Source: Isoetes taiwanensis
Taxonomy: Eukaryota > Streptophyta > Lycopodiopsida > Isoetales > Isoetaceae
Direction: 5' to 3'
DNA: 64,000 bases
Assembly (NCBI GenBank): GCA_021234155.1
Contig: JAJEKV010000032.1
Coordinates: 16,126,407-16,190,406, forward strand
Of this stretch, positions 11,600-25,976 are shown in pieces. The translations under genes were made by a program, and so were the position numbers. Every line of letters begins with the position of its first letter. Position 1 is the first letter of the stretch. The notes beneath the pieces are model-generated. The model did no database searches. It was not told where the DNA came from and was given only the letters and a program-made list of their open reading frames with translations.

Positions 11600-13815
11600 A
11601 CAAAATATTGCCTGTGTCTCAATCTTGCAGTGCTGTGCAAAAGTCAGAGCTTTTACCTTGGGCAAGTGGGCTCATGCCATAGTCAATGCTGCATACACTC
11701 TAGATCTCTTCTAGGAAATGTTCTCTTAGAACATGTATGTGAAGTGTGGCAGCACTGGGGATGCGTACCATGTGTTTGCTAACATGCATACACTCACGTT
11801 GGTTTCATGGACCACAATCATAGCTGGATTTGTTCAGGAAGATAATGCAAGGATGGCTCTTCATCTCTTTCATCACATGCAGGAGCAGGGGTGAAAGCGA
11901 TGAGTTCACCTTCGTGACTGTTCTCAATGCTTGTCCAAGAATGGAATCTCTTCTTCATGGCAAACGCATTCATGCAGATGTCTTGAAATCTGGTTATCTA
12001 TCAAATGTTTTCCTGGACAGCACATTAGTAGACATGTACGCAAAATGTGGAAGTATACAGGATGCTTACCAAGCATTCCAAAGAATGTCTGCCCGGGATA
12101 TAGTATCATGGAATGTGATGATTTCGGTAAGCAAGACATGGAAGCCTGAAGCAAGCATTTGAACTTCTTGAGCAAATGCAATTTGAGGGCATTATTCCAG
12201 TGCTGCTGCCTTTGTTAGCTTGTTGAATGAATGTGCCCAATTAGCAAATCTTCGTTAGGGGAAGCATGTACATGCCAAATTTTTAAGTTTGGGATATGAA
12301 CATGAAGCAGCTGTAAGCAATACTCTACTAGACATGTATTCAAAATGTAGGAGTTTAGATAGTGCCCAGGAACCATTTGATCGTACTATTAGTAGGAATG
12401 TAGTCTCCCTGGAGTATTATGATTGCAGGGTATGCTCAACATGAAGATGGTGAAAGTGCCCTTAGTGTATTTGGAAAAATGCAACAGGATGGATATGAGC
12501 CAGATAAGATCACCCTTGTCACTGTTATTGGTGCTGTGCAGCCTTGTGAATTTGATGAAAGGCAAGCGAACCCACGCTGAGTTGTTAAAGAGGCATGAGT
12601 TAGGCATAGTAGTCGATAATGCAGTGGTCAATATGTATGCTAAATGTTCAAGCATGGGAGATGCTTGCCAAATTTTTGACAGAATGGCTACACGCTGCAT
12701 TATTTCATGGGGAGTAATGATCACGGGCTATTCGACAGTTGAGTGGGGCAAAGATGCACTGAGTCTTTTCTGTCAAATGTAATTAGGAAGGTCTGAAACC
12801 AGACCAGGGAACTTTTGTTGGTGTTTTGAGTTCATGCGCAAACTATAATAGCTCGAGGAAGGTAAACGAATCCATGCATATGTTCTGAATCTGGCATTGA
12901 ATCGGATGTCTGCATTGCAACTTGTCTGATTGACATGTATGGTAAATGTCTTTAGATAGGTGATGCATCAGAGATATTTGATAGAACACCTTCCTCTGAT
13001 GTGTGAACTGTGGAACACAATTATTGGAGCCTATCTGCGAGATGAAGATGACAAGGCTGCCCTGGATGCCTACAAGAGAATGCGGGAGCAATATGTGGAA
13101 GCACAAAATGCAACATATATGAGTGTTGTAAGTGCATGTTCCAGCATTGCAAGTCTGGAACAAGGGAAAAATATCCATGCACACATGATAAAAGCTGGGC
13201 CTGTTGTTAATATCTTTGTTAATAGTGCTGCTGTTGAAATGTATGCCAAATGTGGCAGCATAAATAATGCTTGCTCACTTTTTGACCCGTTTGTCCACAC
13301 AAGATGTCGTGTCGTGGAGTATAATAATTTCAGGATATGCTCAATATGGAGAGAGTGCAAAGGCTCTGGGACTCTTCAGACATATGACAACACAAGGTGT
13401 AAAGCCAAGCCATGTTACCTTTGTTTCAGTGTTGTATGCATGCAGCCATGCATGTCTCATGGATGATGGTTTTCATTATCTTAGTTTGTTAAGTCAAGAA
13501 TATGAAATTACACCAATCATGCATCATTATGCATGTATTGTGGATCTTCTTGGTCGTGGTACAAAGTATAAATTACATAATAGAGATGATTAATGCAATG
13601 CCCTTTGACCCAACTGTTGTACTATGGAATTCTCTTTTAGATTCCTTGGGACACGGGGATACAACATATGGAATGATATAAGTCAATTGAGTTCCCAAGG
13701 AGGAAAAGGGAGATTAGAAAACTTATACTGCAGCTTGTTATGGGCATGCAGAAGCCAAGTGAAGTGGGCGAGCGAGCAAAAGGGAAGTTTTATTGATCAG
13801 TTGGATCTTTCATTC
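11600..13815 (+). pseudogene. PLS-class PPR protein, broken
   Basis: PPR proteins bind organelle RNA one base per repeat. Across three frames I can read about ten PPR units with the usual signatures: VLNACPRMESLLHGKRIHAD, LVDMYAKCGSIQDAYQAF, DIVSWNVMIS, then NAVVNMYAKCSSMGDACQIF, VVSACSSIASLEQGKNIHAH, AAVEMYAKCGS, DVVSWSIIISGYAQYG, and LGLFRHMTTQGVKPSHVTF. They are followed by the end of the repeat tract (ACSHACLMDDG, HYACIVDLLGRG) and an E-domain remnant with INAMPFDPTVVLWNSLLDS. There is no DYW domain. Breaks include frameshifts near 12130, 12420, 12840 and 13270 and stop codons where Gln is expected (for example LRQGKHVHA now has TAG near 12258, and QM-Q-LEGLKPDQ has TAA). Both nonsense and indel damage argue for a real pseudogene. 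No start codon was identified. Confidence 0.85.
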
Positions 13816-15112
13816 TTGAAGTATTTGCATAGTCTTTTTAAAGAACTGTGATATTGTATTGCCATTTGGATGCCCATTTTTCCCAATGAACGAACTTGAC
13901 TTTTAACTTCCTGAATCATGACTTTAACTTCCCCAATCATGGAGGCATTAAATGAATGTTAAGGAAAACATGTGGATTTCAGAATTATATAAAATATCTT
14001 GAACAACAATAAGCATCCATGGTAAACTTTAAGGAAAACATCAATTCATGTGTCCACAGTTGACCATAAGCAATTCAAATGTGATAGTGTGCTAATTTCG
14101 TTTTGGGTTGGGGGAGGGTTTCAGGCAGTGGTTTGGACTATGATTTTGGTATAGTATTGTATGGAAAACGGTATAATTTGCCATGTGAGAGGAGCTTGGA
14201 TGGTTATTGCTATTTTGGGTGCTTGGCAACTGCCTTTTTCATGGTCTTTCTTGGTTTTCCTTGGCATGGTTGGAAAAAGGGAAGAAGCTTAATTTCATGG
14301 GCGCGGATAAGAAGTGACGGCCGTTTCTATTTGGAGCCCCTCGGTTTTTGGGTTGTGGGCGGTGGGACCTCTAATGCATGCAAACAGTTAGGGCTTGATC
14401 GCCGGATTCGGCTTATGGATATGCCTCGCCTTCCGCCTCGCCATTCAGATCCGGAAGAATTCCCAAGCATTCCACACAGAATTACGGCGAAGGGTTTGTA
14501 GTTGCAGAAAGGAGACATTGTTGCAGGTCGAAACTTCGAAGTTCTTTGAAGCGGCCGCTGTGCTTTTCTCGCCCGTTGCGTGTTAGCAGGTTTAACAATG
14601 GCTCTTTCCGCAATGTTTTGTTAAGCATGATTTAGGGAGGGCTTGGCATGTCGCTGTTAGCTTAAATTGAACCAATTCATTTCTTTGCTGATCCATTTCT
14701 AATACTTGATCAATTCTTTGAAATCAGGCCCCAGTGCCGCCCTGTGGAGCTCTTAACCGAATCGATCTTTGGCCTTCTAGATTTTGAGCTGGTAGAAATC
14801 TCCCCGCTAATTTTCACGGATTTGTGACATTGTGAAGAGCCCATCAATGATTGTTAACACGGCAAAAAGAATAATATTACGGATCATAGCCATGTTCGCA
14901 TGAATGGCTATACCTGGGAGCAAGTTTTGGGATTGAATGGAAGGTGTTTATATGAAATTGATGGGCAGAATTGGCTCATTTGATCTTGATTGCAGGCAGA
15001 GTCCATGGCCGATTTTGCTTTGCTTCTATCTTGGGTTTAGGAAACCTGATTAATTCAGGGAGGAGCCAGGTCTCTCTTTTTCATGTTTCTCTCTTGAATG
15101 AGGCAAATTGGA
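13816..15112. other. Spacer, unassigned open frames
   Basis: Plus-strand frames at 14103-14501 (132 codons) and 14971-15177 (68 codons) have no domain that I recognise, and the composition (many W, G and R) does not look like a conserved protein. This DNA lies between two convergent genes, the PPR pseudogene and the beta-amylase. Confidence 0.35.
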
Positions 15113-15165
15113 AGGGTTCTGGTGAGGCCTTTGCTTTGGCCTGGAGGTTCGAATCCTCCAACCCT
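15113..15165 (+). ncRNA. tRNA-like fold lacking a D arm
   Basis: Within 53 nt there are three perfect nested or adjacent helices: AGGGTT (15113-15118) with AACCCT (15160-15165); AGGCC (15125-15129) with GGCCT (15138-15142) around an 8-nt loop; and GGAGG (15143-15147) with CCTCC (15155-15159) around TTCGAAT, which is a canonical T loop and a perfect Pol III B box (GGTTCGAATCC). A TTTT run follows at 15177. A tRNA-derived SINE head or a decayed tRNA is the main alternative. Expression is unknown. Confidence 0.4.
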
Positions 15166-15529
15166 GCTTGTCCCTAATTTTGGCAGTGGTGGAGGATTGA
15201 TCTGTGGAGGGAGAAGATGCAGTGGTCCGGCAGCAGGCTGCTTGAACGGAGTCTTCATTCTGACTATTGGTTTTTTTTTTTTGTTTTGGCTTCTTTATTT
15301 TGCTTCTTTCTTGTGCTTCAACCATGTGTTCGATCGACACCATAGGAAGTGGTTTTTATTTTGGGTGAAAATCTTAATGGCCATTGATCTGGCACAATAC
15401 CAGGGATATCCCAGAAATCAATGGCTCTGAATAAAACCTGAATGAAACCGATAAAGTTAGCAATTAACGAAGATATACAAGTTCCAGACATCTAATGATG
15501 TTGCGAGGACTGTAAAACTCAAATACAAT

Positions 15530-18168
<2,639 letters not shown>

Positions 18169-19595
18169 TTACTTGAGAAGCAGGGTAAACGTAGCGTACA
18201 AGATGGCAATAGAAAAACATATGGATAAGGTCATTCGGAACAGCTGGGCAACCTAGAAAAACTCAAAAGAATTTACGTAGTGAACAGGGAGAGAGTCACT
18301 GGACCAAGTCCGGCGAAAGATAAATATCCCTTTGCCCACATTACAATTTTCTAACAGAATGGATGCATAACGATTTGAGCGGACAATCGAACTTTCCAAA
18401 CTCCGGCAATAGCAGCGCTCTTCGTTTGACCTTTCTCCTAAAATCAACGATGGCCCATATTTTCGCCATGGCCCATTTTAGATCGAGCACATTTTATGTC
18501 CAATTTTTTCTTTCAGAAGAGTTTGTTCTGAAGAACAAGAGGAAGCAATACATTGAAGGAAAACTCACACACCCACAAGCAGTTCAATCATATATTTAAG
18601 GATGAAAAATGGTGAATGGAAACATGGTGACAAAGGGCAGTGGTGGCCACCAGCCGATTGGTCTCTGTGGACGATAAAAAATTTATTTTTATTTTATTCT
18701 ATTTTTTTGTAGACTAAAGGTATATGTTAAACATGAACTAAAAGTTTTGCTTTCATCAATAGGATGCCAATCTTTGTTGCACTAGGTGCATTTTCACAAC
18801 AAATCTTCCTTCCAGGCATCTTCGTTCGTGAATTGCATGTCGCCATAAGCTCCTCAAGCTTTAATTTCTCCGACAACCAAAAGCAGATCCCTGAAAAAAT
18901 GGGGAAAATCGATCGTCTAGTGTTTTCTAGCTTAAACATCAAGGAAAATGGAACACTTAACTGACACAGTATTGATCAACTTCGTTTCTAAAGGAAACTA
19001 CAATGAGAAACTTTTATAACTGTGTTACAAAATTTGCATTCTTATACTATCACGTGATACGCCAAGCGGTGTGATGTAAAAACTAGTATTTATCTATCTA
19101 TATCATTTTCTAAATAGTAGATTGGTTGTCTACTTATCACAACTAAGGTTGTCTCGGCGTGCATGCAATCCACATGATTAATTAATCAATTAGGATGCAA
19201 ACCAACTATACCATCAATCCATGTCCACTATATATTTGGTGGGTTGCAACATGTTTTGGTATCATAAAGGCAAACATTTATCAAAAGAATAAGAATAATA
19301 ATGAACATTGTATCTTTGGGGCCTTGGGGAAAATTTTCTACGCTACCTTATTACTAACTTGATACTAGAAACATTTGCACAGCCACAAGAGCATATAAAA
19401 AATCTTTGTTCAACTCAAAGACAATTTCCCACCAACCTTCATTCACAAAGCATGCAAATATGTAAACAAGCAAAAACATATCCATATAAGAATCCTGTGT
19501 GTCCCAGATGTCAATATTAAGCACCATATGTTGATCTAATATGGAAAAAATTTTATTCTTAAAGGAGACAAATATACAACATTTTAGTTCTCAAA
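18169..19595. other. Upstream region of the beta-amylase and spacer
   Basis: This should hold the beta-amylase promoter and 5' end on the minus strand, but no TATA box or start could be assigned with confidence. The 18646-18700 stretch shares a short repeat with 8353-8405. The rest shows nothing I can support. Confidence 0.3.
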
Positions 19596-19625
19596 CTAGT
19601 AAACGTGTGCCCGGCGTTGCCGGGC
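19596..19625 (-). mobile_element. Helitron-like 3' terminus, copy 1
   Basis: Read on the minus strand, the perfect 7-bp stem GCCCGGC/GCCGGGC with a 3-nt loop (19625-19609) is followed nine bases later by CTAG (19599-19596) and then T. A GC-rich hairpin about ten bases before CTRR with insertion before T is the defining 3' end of Helitrons. The same end recurs at 26485-26512. I could not place the 5' TC end. Confidence 0.55.
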
Positions 19626-20940
19626 TAATGTCCTGGCATGTGTTTTTACTCGGCTTTAAATGTCCATATGTGCAACTTTCGACAATGGCTTGTATACTGG
19701 AACCGGATACCGCCTCCGGTCGGAACGATTTGTAGACCCTAAAATGCGCCCTATTATATATTCTAACACAATTGAGTTTCTTTGCTATTAAAACATCAAT
19801 TTGCCAGTGCACAGTGTTGTTTGTTATCTGAAAAGAGGCAAATAATTGAAGGTTACAAAACCACCCTTTAAAGATTATTATTATAATTGAAGATTATAAG
19901 ACCACCCTTTAAAATTTGTAAGCAATCTCGAATAAATAGTGCCAAGGTCGCTTGATGTATAAGCAATGCACAAAAACCAATCTTCAAAACTGAAGCAATC
20001 TCGGTTCAAATTTCCTCAAAAGATCCGACTATTAATCCTAGAATTAAGTTCCATTTCACAAATCAAAACCGGATAAGACAATATGTTATGAACACTTAAG
20101 TTCCTCCAATATATTACATAAAAAATTATCTATCGTAGGGGGTTCTTCACACGGAGGACTTGAATCGAATTATAAAATAAGGAACCAATAAACTTGTGGT
20201 AGATGTGTCAACTAACAAAGAATTCTCGTTGTTATTCGGAACTTCTAGGTCCAACAACAAAATCTCCTAATTTTTTCCCAAATAATCTAACTTCTCCACT
20301 TTCCAACCGACTTCCCTGGGTAGATAAAGATGCAAATCAAATATTCATGTGATTTACCTTCTACCATTAAAAGCCGTTTATTAAAAACCGTTTATTTGCT
20401 TGATATGGCTAAAGGTGTATTTTTTTTGGACAATCGCCTAAAGTGCAACCAGGTGCATTCATTGGATTCATTGGAATATGAGCTTAAAGCGCACCCAAAA
20501 ATGCCTTGGTTACTACAAAAGTTGTTTTGTTTTTGTCGTAACATGTTTGCGGTAACAATCCGGCATTTACTTATTGCTTTCGAAAGTTCGAATACTAAAG
20601 AATTACCTTGCATAATACATGACATGGATAATGGACATGCGAGGCTATATTGCAATAAATTATCTCATGATTTTGCAAATTCCTTCCTAGCAAAAAGATA
20701 CACAGTTACATTTACACATTGTTGTTTAAGTTTGTTAAATCAAAAGAAATGGTAAAATATTGGTTGCAACCACGGCTTCATATCTGAGTTCTAAATATTG
20801 CGGGTAGGCGACTACAACAACGACAAATAGCTCTGGAAGCATTGACTTGTTGCAATCATGCTCAATAGTTTGACACCACAATAAAATGAGAGTAACTTGT
20901 TAAAGATCCATACGAATCATTACAATCATGCTATGCATAT
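19626..20940. other. Probable Helitron body or spacer
   Basis: A 141-codon plus frame at 20330-20755 is the longest open stretch here. It has no RepHel, RPA or other motif that I recognise and may be chance. If the Helitron end at 19596 is real, this sequence would belong to that element on the minus strand. Confidence 0.25.
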
Positions 20941-20978
20941 TGCATATGCATATGCAGATTCTTGAAAAGACACATACC

Positions 20979-21540
20979 TGGAGCATGGAACATGGATCGC
21001 GCCAAACAGGTGCTTGCTGCCATGGCACATAATTCTCTATAGAGCCCACATTATTATGCAAATAATATTAGCTTTGGATTTCAAGGCAGGAATAACACAC
21101 AGATTACATGTCAATTCCGCTACTCTGAAATCAAGTTCCTTAATATTTTAGACTTGAAACAAATCCATTGATTATCTTGCCCTTCCATACATCATGAAAA
21201 GATAGTTGCAACAGTCAGTATTAAGGATTGAGGAGCCAGGACCTTGGAAATGATGCCACTCATTATGCATTTAGTAGCTAATAGGAATAGTCACGAAAAG
21301 AAAGAAAGAACAAAAGATTAATAATAACCTGCGGGGATCATTTGGGTCCATGAAGCCATGCAATGCTACAAAGTGCAACTCATTATGCATTTAGTAGCTA
21401 ATAGGAATAGTCACGAAAAGAAAGAAAGAACAAAGATTAATAATAACCTGCAGGAGATCATTTGGGTCCATGAAGCCATGCAATGCTACAAAGTGCAACA
21501 TTGCAGCTACAAAACAGGTAAGAGCTACATAGAAGAAAGC
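20979..21540 (-). CDS. Exon-like segments of an unidentified gene, one duplicated
   Basis: On the minus strand a segment at about 21510-21428 reads AAMLHFVALHGFMDPNDLLQ and ends at a CAG/GTTATT donor. A second at about 21035-20979 reads NYVPWQQAPVWRDPCSMLQ and ends at CAG/GTATGT. Both have plausible AG acceptors. The first exon lies in a 120-bp tandem duplication, so a second copy (MDPNDPR) is present at 21380-21310. I do not recognise the family. The codon-like quality and splice borders are the only support. Confidence 0.35.
21257..21495. repeat. Tandem duplication, 120-bp period
   Basis: The unit beginning near ACTCATTATGCATTTAG at 21257 recurs at 21377 with about three differences (one A deletion, GGGG versus AGGAG). 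It includes an exon-like segment and its splice donor, so the duplication could create tandem alternative exons. Confidence 0.85.
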
Positions 21541-23602
21541 TTGAAGGTTTTATTCTGAGAAAGCATGAAGCAAATATTATAGGAGAGGCTGCACCCGTTG
21601 AATCGTCTAGCCCTAAACCCGATATGCATGCTATTATTATTAGTACTTGTCTCGTTAGTTGAAAACTTCTAGCCCATTAAAAGAAATAAACATAGTAATT
21701 TGCATAAGCATTAACTTGAAATCTGGGTCGAGAGGATCACCAAATCAAGCACATCTTTAATGTCATTTGGGTTCGTTGCTCTCCCCAAAAAGCATGTCGA
21801 TTTTATTGTATAAGAAAGATAGCTACCGAGGAGTAACAAAGAACCAATTAGCAATTAAAATATAAGATAAGTCTTCTACATCAATTTATATAACTGGCTT
21901 TCTAGTCATCTCACTTACCCCACCAAGCAGGTTTCAAACTACGAACCAATTGGATCCCGGATGAGCAAAACAGAGAATGCACCATAAACACAGAAAGAAG
22001 AAAAAGATTTTACCTCCTTTTTACTTTGCTTCAACTCCTCAGCTGATTGAAATCACGTGTCGGAATGGCGAGAGATGGGTAAAATCGGTTAATAGCTCAA
22101 AGCGGTCGATCTGCTCCAACACATTAACATTAACTACTTATCTTAAAGAAATAGCTACTATATCGCCTATTAGGACAGTGAGAAACATTTATCAAAATCA
22201 TGGCCCATCCCACTGTTAAGTACAACAAATCGAAATGCCCTGCAAATCCATCACCAAAACCGACCCACGGCTCAAAAATCAAAGCTCGTAAGCGGTTGCA
22301 TGCATTTCATGACTGCCGATTTTGCTAGCATCCTTACTATTTCTTCTAGAAAAACAAAGCAGCTCAAAGCGGTGCCAAATCCGCATTGCCCATGCCAAAT
22401 CCGGCTATTTTAGCCATGCCGCACCCTGCTGCATAGATAAGACAAAGAAAGAACTCTCAACAAAATATTTACCTGTTTCAAGCTTCACCGACTCGTCAAG
22501 GGCCTTGCCGATTTTGCATGTCCAAAACAGAGCTCTGTTGTCCCTTACCTCAAAGTTTGCTTACAAAGGCTCCTTCTGTTTGCAATGAAAATGGAGGCCT
22601 ATGTTACCGTTAAGAACAAAAAAAAAGATTTTACTTGAGAAAAATATACGGCTAAGAAGGAACTGAAAAGAATTACCTGAAGTTAAGGAACAAATTTTTT
22701 TACTTGAAGCTATTTTAACCCTCCTTTCTTCTGAAAACCTCTCGGATCAAAAGACTCCAGCAAAACCAAAAATGAAGGCAACCAAAGTGATTTCATTTGT
22801 CAACATAAGGAAGGGCTTGTACCGGGAATGGAATATAACAGAGTTAGCAGCGAGAAACAAAAAGAAGTCGGACTGAAAAAATGAAACGGGAAGGAATATC
22901 AGGAGATTTGGTGCTTATGTGAAAAAAAAAAAAATGCCACCGCCGCCACTACCTCGGAAATCATCTCCGACAATCGGTTACCTATTCACAAAAATCATCT
23001 CGGGGAGATGCGTTTCATAACCCACCGTTTTAAAGGGAAGCAAAGGAGAGAAAGGCCGGAAAAGAAAATATGATGCTCAAAAAATAAAACATGAAGAAAG
23101 TTGCCGGCAAAAGCGTTACACCTGCCGGAAAAAGCGTTAGCGCCGGCGTGAGTCCGGCGACCCAAAAACTTTTTAAATAAGTAGATGTACTATTATTACC
23201 CCGTGAAAAGTGAATAGCACTTCTTTCTTATTTCTCCTTTTTTCCCAACTTTAATTACTTTGAGAAATAGGTACAAAGCCACTTGGCAGGGGTGCACCTA
23301 TCTACGAATATAAGATTCTTCAGCCTTGCGAGCAAATTGTTGTAATTCTTGTGGCCGACCATACTTTAAGGTCGACGATATATGATCAAATTCAAATTCA
23401 TTTGTTGTTTGTACATATCGCTGCATAAGATATGCTTTGCATTCTATCCTTGCCTAAATGTGATAATATTGTATGTGGCATATGGCACATTATCTTAGTA
23501 TATTAATCAGTATATCCAAGTTTACTATGCAATTATTCTATTATTCACATGACTAATTTGTCAAAATTAATTTTTGCTACTAACACAATTATTCACACCA
23601 TT
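21541..23602. other. Spacer without a supported gene
   Basis: Plus-strand frames at 21977-22219 and 22322-22588 lack recognisable motifs. A poly-A run lies at about 22921-22933. A GC-rich set of CCGG-bearing short hairpins (CGCCGG/CCGGCG) lies at 23100-23165, the sort of structure found near transposon ends, but no element could be delimited. Confidence 0.3.
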
Positions 23603-23970
23603 ACAAACCATTACATCCAACACGTTAAAATTAAATCCCCCCCGAAACCCTTTGGTTTGGGTGCATATTCACAGGGGAGTTGACTCCAGGCATTGAGAGC
23701 TGTCAGATGGCATTTGTACTCAATATTCCTTGATCTAGACCGTAGATAGCGATCCTCGTTTGTGGGGTATTCTTGTACAAATTTTGATATACTATATAAC
23801 GAGGTTTGCGAAATACTATAAAGTTTGAGGCAATATACTAAATGATATTGATTTTATTATATGATTTTAGGGGCTCTCGCTGCCCTACGTCACCCCGTGT
23901 AAATATGTACCCAAACCAAAGGGGGTTTCGGGAGGGATTTAATTTTAAAGTGTTGGATGCAATGGTCTGT
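23603..23970. mobile_element. MITE with long terminal inverted repeats, copy 1
   Basis: About 80 bp at each end are inverted copies of each other: the left arm runs from ACAAACCATTACATCC through CCTTTGGTTTGGGTGC to CACAGGGG, and the right arm is its complement ending near 23970. The 368-bp element has no ORF. It is a diverged copy of the element at 37221-37657, including the internal GATCCTCGTTTGTGGGGTAT. The long arms suggest a Mutator-like or foldback MITE. No clear target duplication was found. Confidence 0.8.
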
Positions 23971-24290
23971 ATTGAAAAATTTGGCCCCTTCGGGGCCTAG
24001 GAAAAGGTGGTGTAATTAAAGTAAGGGTATATATACAAAAATAGCCATGAAAATACTAGAATAAGCAAAGAAACAATATAACTTGTAAAAAAACAATGAA
24101 ATACAGGAAAGAAACAATAAGAAAGATCCCCGAGCAATAAGAAATAGTTTTGCAAGTTTGACATTGAAGTTTTACACGGCCCGTATTTGGTTCAAATCAT
24201 AATAGATCCACATGTGGTTTCCAAATTCAGAAATATAACATTTGAATATCAATGTCAAAATATCCCATCGATCCGAGACATCGGATCGCC

Positions 24291-25277
24291 ATTCTAGAAT
24301 GGGACGAGCATGCATGTTTTGCATGCATGCGGTATGCCGATTCTAGTTGGGGAGTTAAGCTATTTTAGGCGGCGTTTACGCTTCGACTTCTCATCGGTAG
24401 CTTCCTCTCTCTCGGCCGATTACCTTATTCTCTTTGAATTGTTTCGAGGCGGGGGAGGGCTTCTTCACACTTTGGTTTGGTTAATTGGCGTTTCTTTCAT
24501 CTTTGTCCTTTCGGCCTTTAGCCTTCATCCTGTGACCTTAGATCCTCGATCCTAGTTTGTTAAGGAAGTCCTTTGGTATTGGTTTTTGTTAGTTTCATGT
24601 CGAGAGTCCCATTCTAGAATCCCATCGATCCGAGACATGGATTTCTAGAATGGGGCGAGCATCTTTTTGCATGCATGCGGGGCGGCGCATGCCCGTTCAC
24701 GTTAGGAGTTCGCTATTTTAAGCGCTGCGTTTACGCCCGACTTCTCATCGGGCCTTCCTCTTCTCTCTCAGCGATACCTTATTCTCTTTGAACCCACCCT
24801 CCCCCTTCTTTGTTATTGTATTTTTTATCGCGTGTCACGGCGTGAATCAAACCTCCACTCTGGGAGGTTTGTTTTGTCTTGTTGTTTTGTTGGTGATGTG
24901 CAGTCTGAGTTAATGAGCGGCATCTGTTTTAGACTTTTCCATTAAATGGGTTTTGGGAGCGATTTTTTTATGCCTTCGTTTGTCCAAGCCCCTTGCCGAG
25001 AAGGCTTATCACTAGGGTTTTTCCCTCGAAAACCGAAGGGCTGGGATTTTAATCCCTAGTGATAAGCTTTCAGCAGGTACACTAGCCCAGTCTCTATTAG
25101 CATTGTAATTTGTTGGGGTCCAAATGATATAATTGGATTTTCCCTTTATTTTTTATGGGTAGTTCGCATGTGTGCGGCTACCCACTATCCACCATTAGCA
25201 GAAAATCTCTTGAGATGAATGAGAAGCAAGTCTAAGTCGGGCGGTTTGTTGGTTTCATGCGAGTCCCATTCTAGAAT
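24291..25277. repeat. Composite element bounded by ATTCTAGAATGGGAC repeats
   Basis: ATTCTAGAATGGGACGAGC starts at 24291, its inverted form (GAGTCCCATTCTAGAAT) ends at 24620, a second direct start (TTTCTAGAATGGGGCGAGC) is at 24642, and an inverted end is at 25261-25277. The two starts are each followed by the same 150 bp (GCATGCATGCGG, TTTACGC, CGACTTCTCATCG, CTTATTCTCTTTGAA). Thus one element seems to sit beside, or be nested with, a longer relative. The CCCATCGATCCGAGACAT leader is also repeated (24263 and 24621). No coding sequence is supported. Confidence 0.6.
25005..25070. repeat. Inverted repeat, 14-bp perfect stem
   Basis: GCTTATCACTAGGG and its exact complement CCCTAGTGATAAGC enclose about 36 bases. 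It lies inside the composite repeat above. It could be an internal hairpin of that element or the ends of a very small insertion. Confidence 0.7.
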
Positions 25278-25499
25278 AACATTTAAGAGAACTATTGGCA
25301 TTAAAAACCACCATAGTTTACAAGCTTGATACAAGAGACATCATTGACCAATTAAGATTCCCATTGCAAAAATCTCCTTTGTATACCATGCCCTTGCAAA
25401 CTACAAGGATGGGAAGAGTACCATGTGTCATGTAGAAGCCAGCCATTGATTTCCATCAAATAAATTTTAAAATTTTAACAAAGCAAACAAACAGTTTTA

Positions 25500-25705
25500 A
25501 ACCAACAAGCTTTATTCAGCACTGCACATGTCAAACCTGATCATTTTAGCACTCCCGATCACTTCAGCACTGCACATGCCAAACCTGATCACTCTGAGAC
25601 ATTTGAATGCGGCAAGCATCTTAGATGGACTTACAGAATCTGTAGAGATTATAATAAAGGGGTGAGAATTGAAGGTTGCTCCAGATATCATGCCATGGAC
25701 CTGCA
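25500..25705 (-). CDS. Exon-like segment of an unidentified gene
   Basis: The minus frame reads VHGMISGATFNSHPFIIIST and continues SPSKMLAAFKCLRVIRF. It starts after a TGCAG acceptor and may end at a GTAAGT just after TDS. Near its end a 40-bp stretch containing GCACTGCACATGYCAAACCTGATCA is repeated. I do not recognise the family. It could belong with the other minus-strand segments at 21 kb and 30-32 kb, but that is only a guess. Confidence 0.25.
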
Positions 25706-25976
25706 TATATTTTATAATCCTTCATTCTTGGTTAGAAACTACAAAGCACTGAGATGTACACAAAGCATCTAATAAAATAAATATTATAATCATATAGTTC
25801 GCTACAAACCCATGGAAGCAGGGGCATGAGCAAGAAAATTGAGATGACAATTAGGAGGCAATGCTGAAGAGGCCATAGAAGCAGGAAACTGAGAGCAAAC
25901 AAAAAGGTTGGAGAAGAATATTATGCTCAACTACAGAGATTTCGTGCCAATGACTTTCAAAAACAAAAGAAAAATT

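Noticed and set aside
14103-14501. 132-codon plus-strand frame
   Set aside because: No motif, overlapping frames on other strands, and unusual W/G/R composition. It is not convincing as a gene.
20330-20755. 141-codon plus-strand frame
   Set aside because: It is long but has no Helitron or other motif, and AT-rich composition of residues suggests chance.
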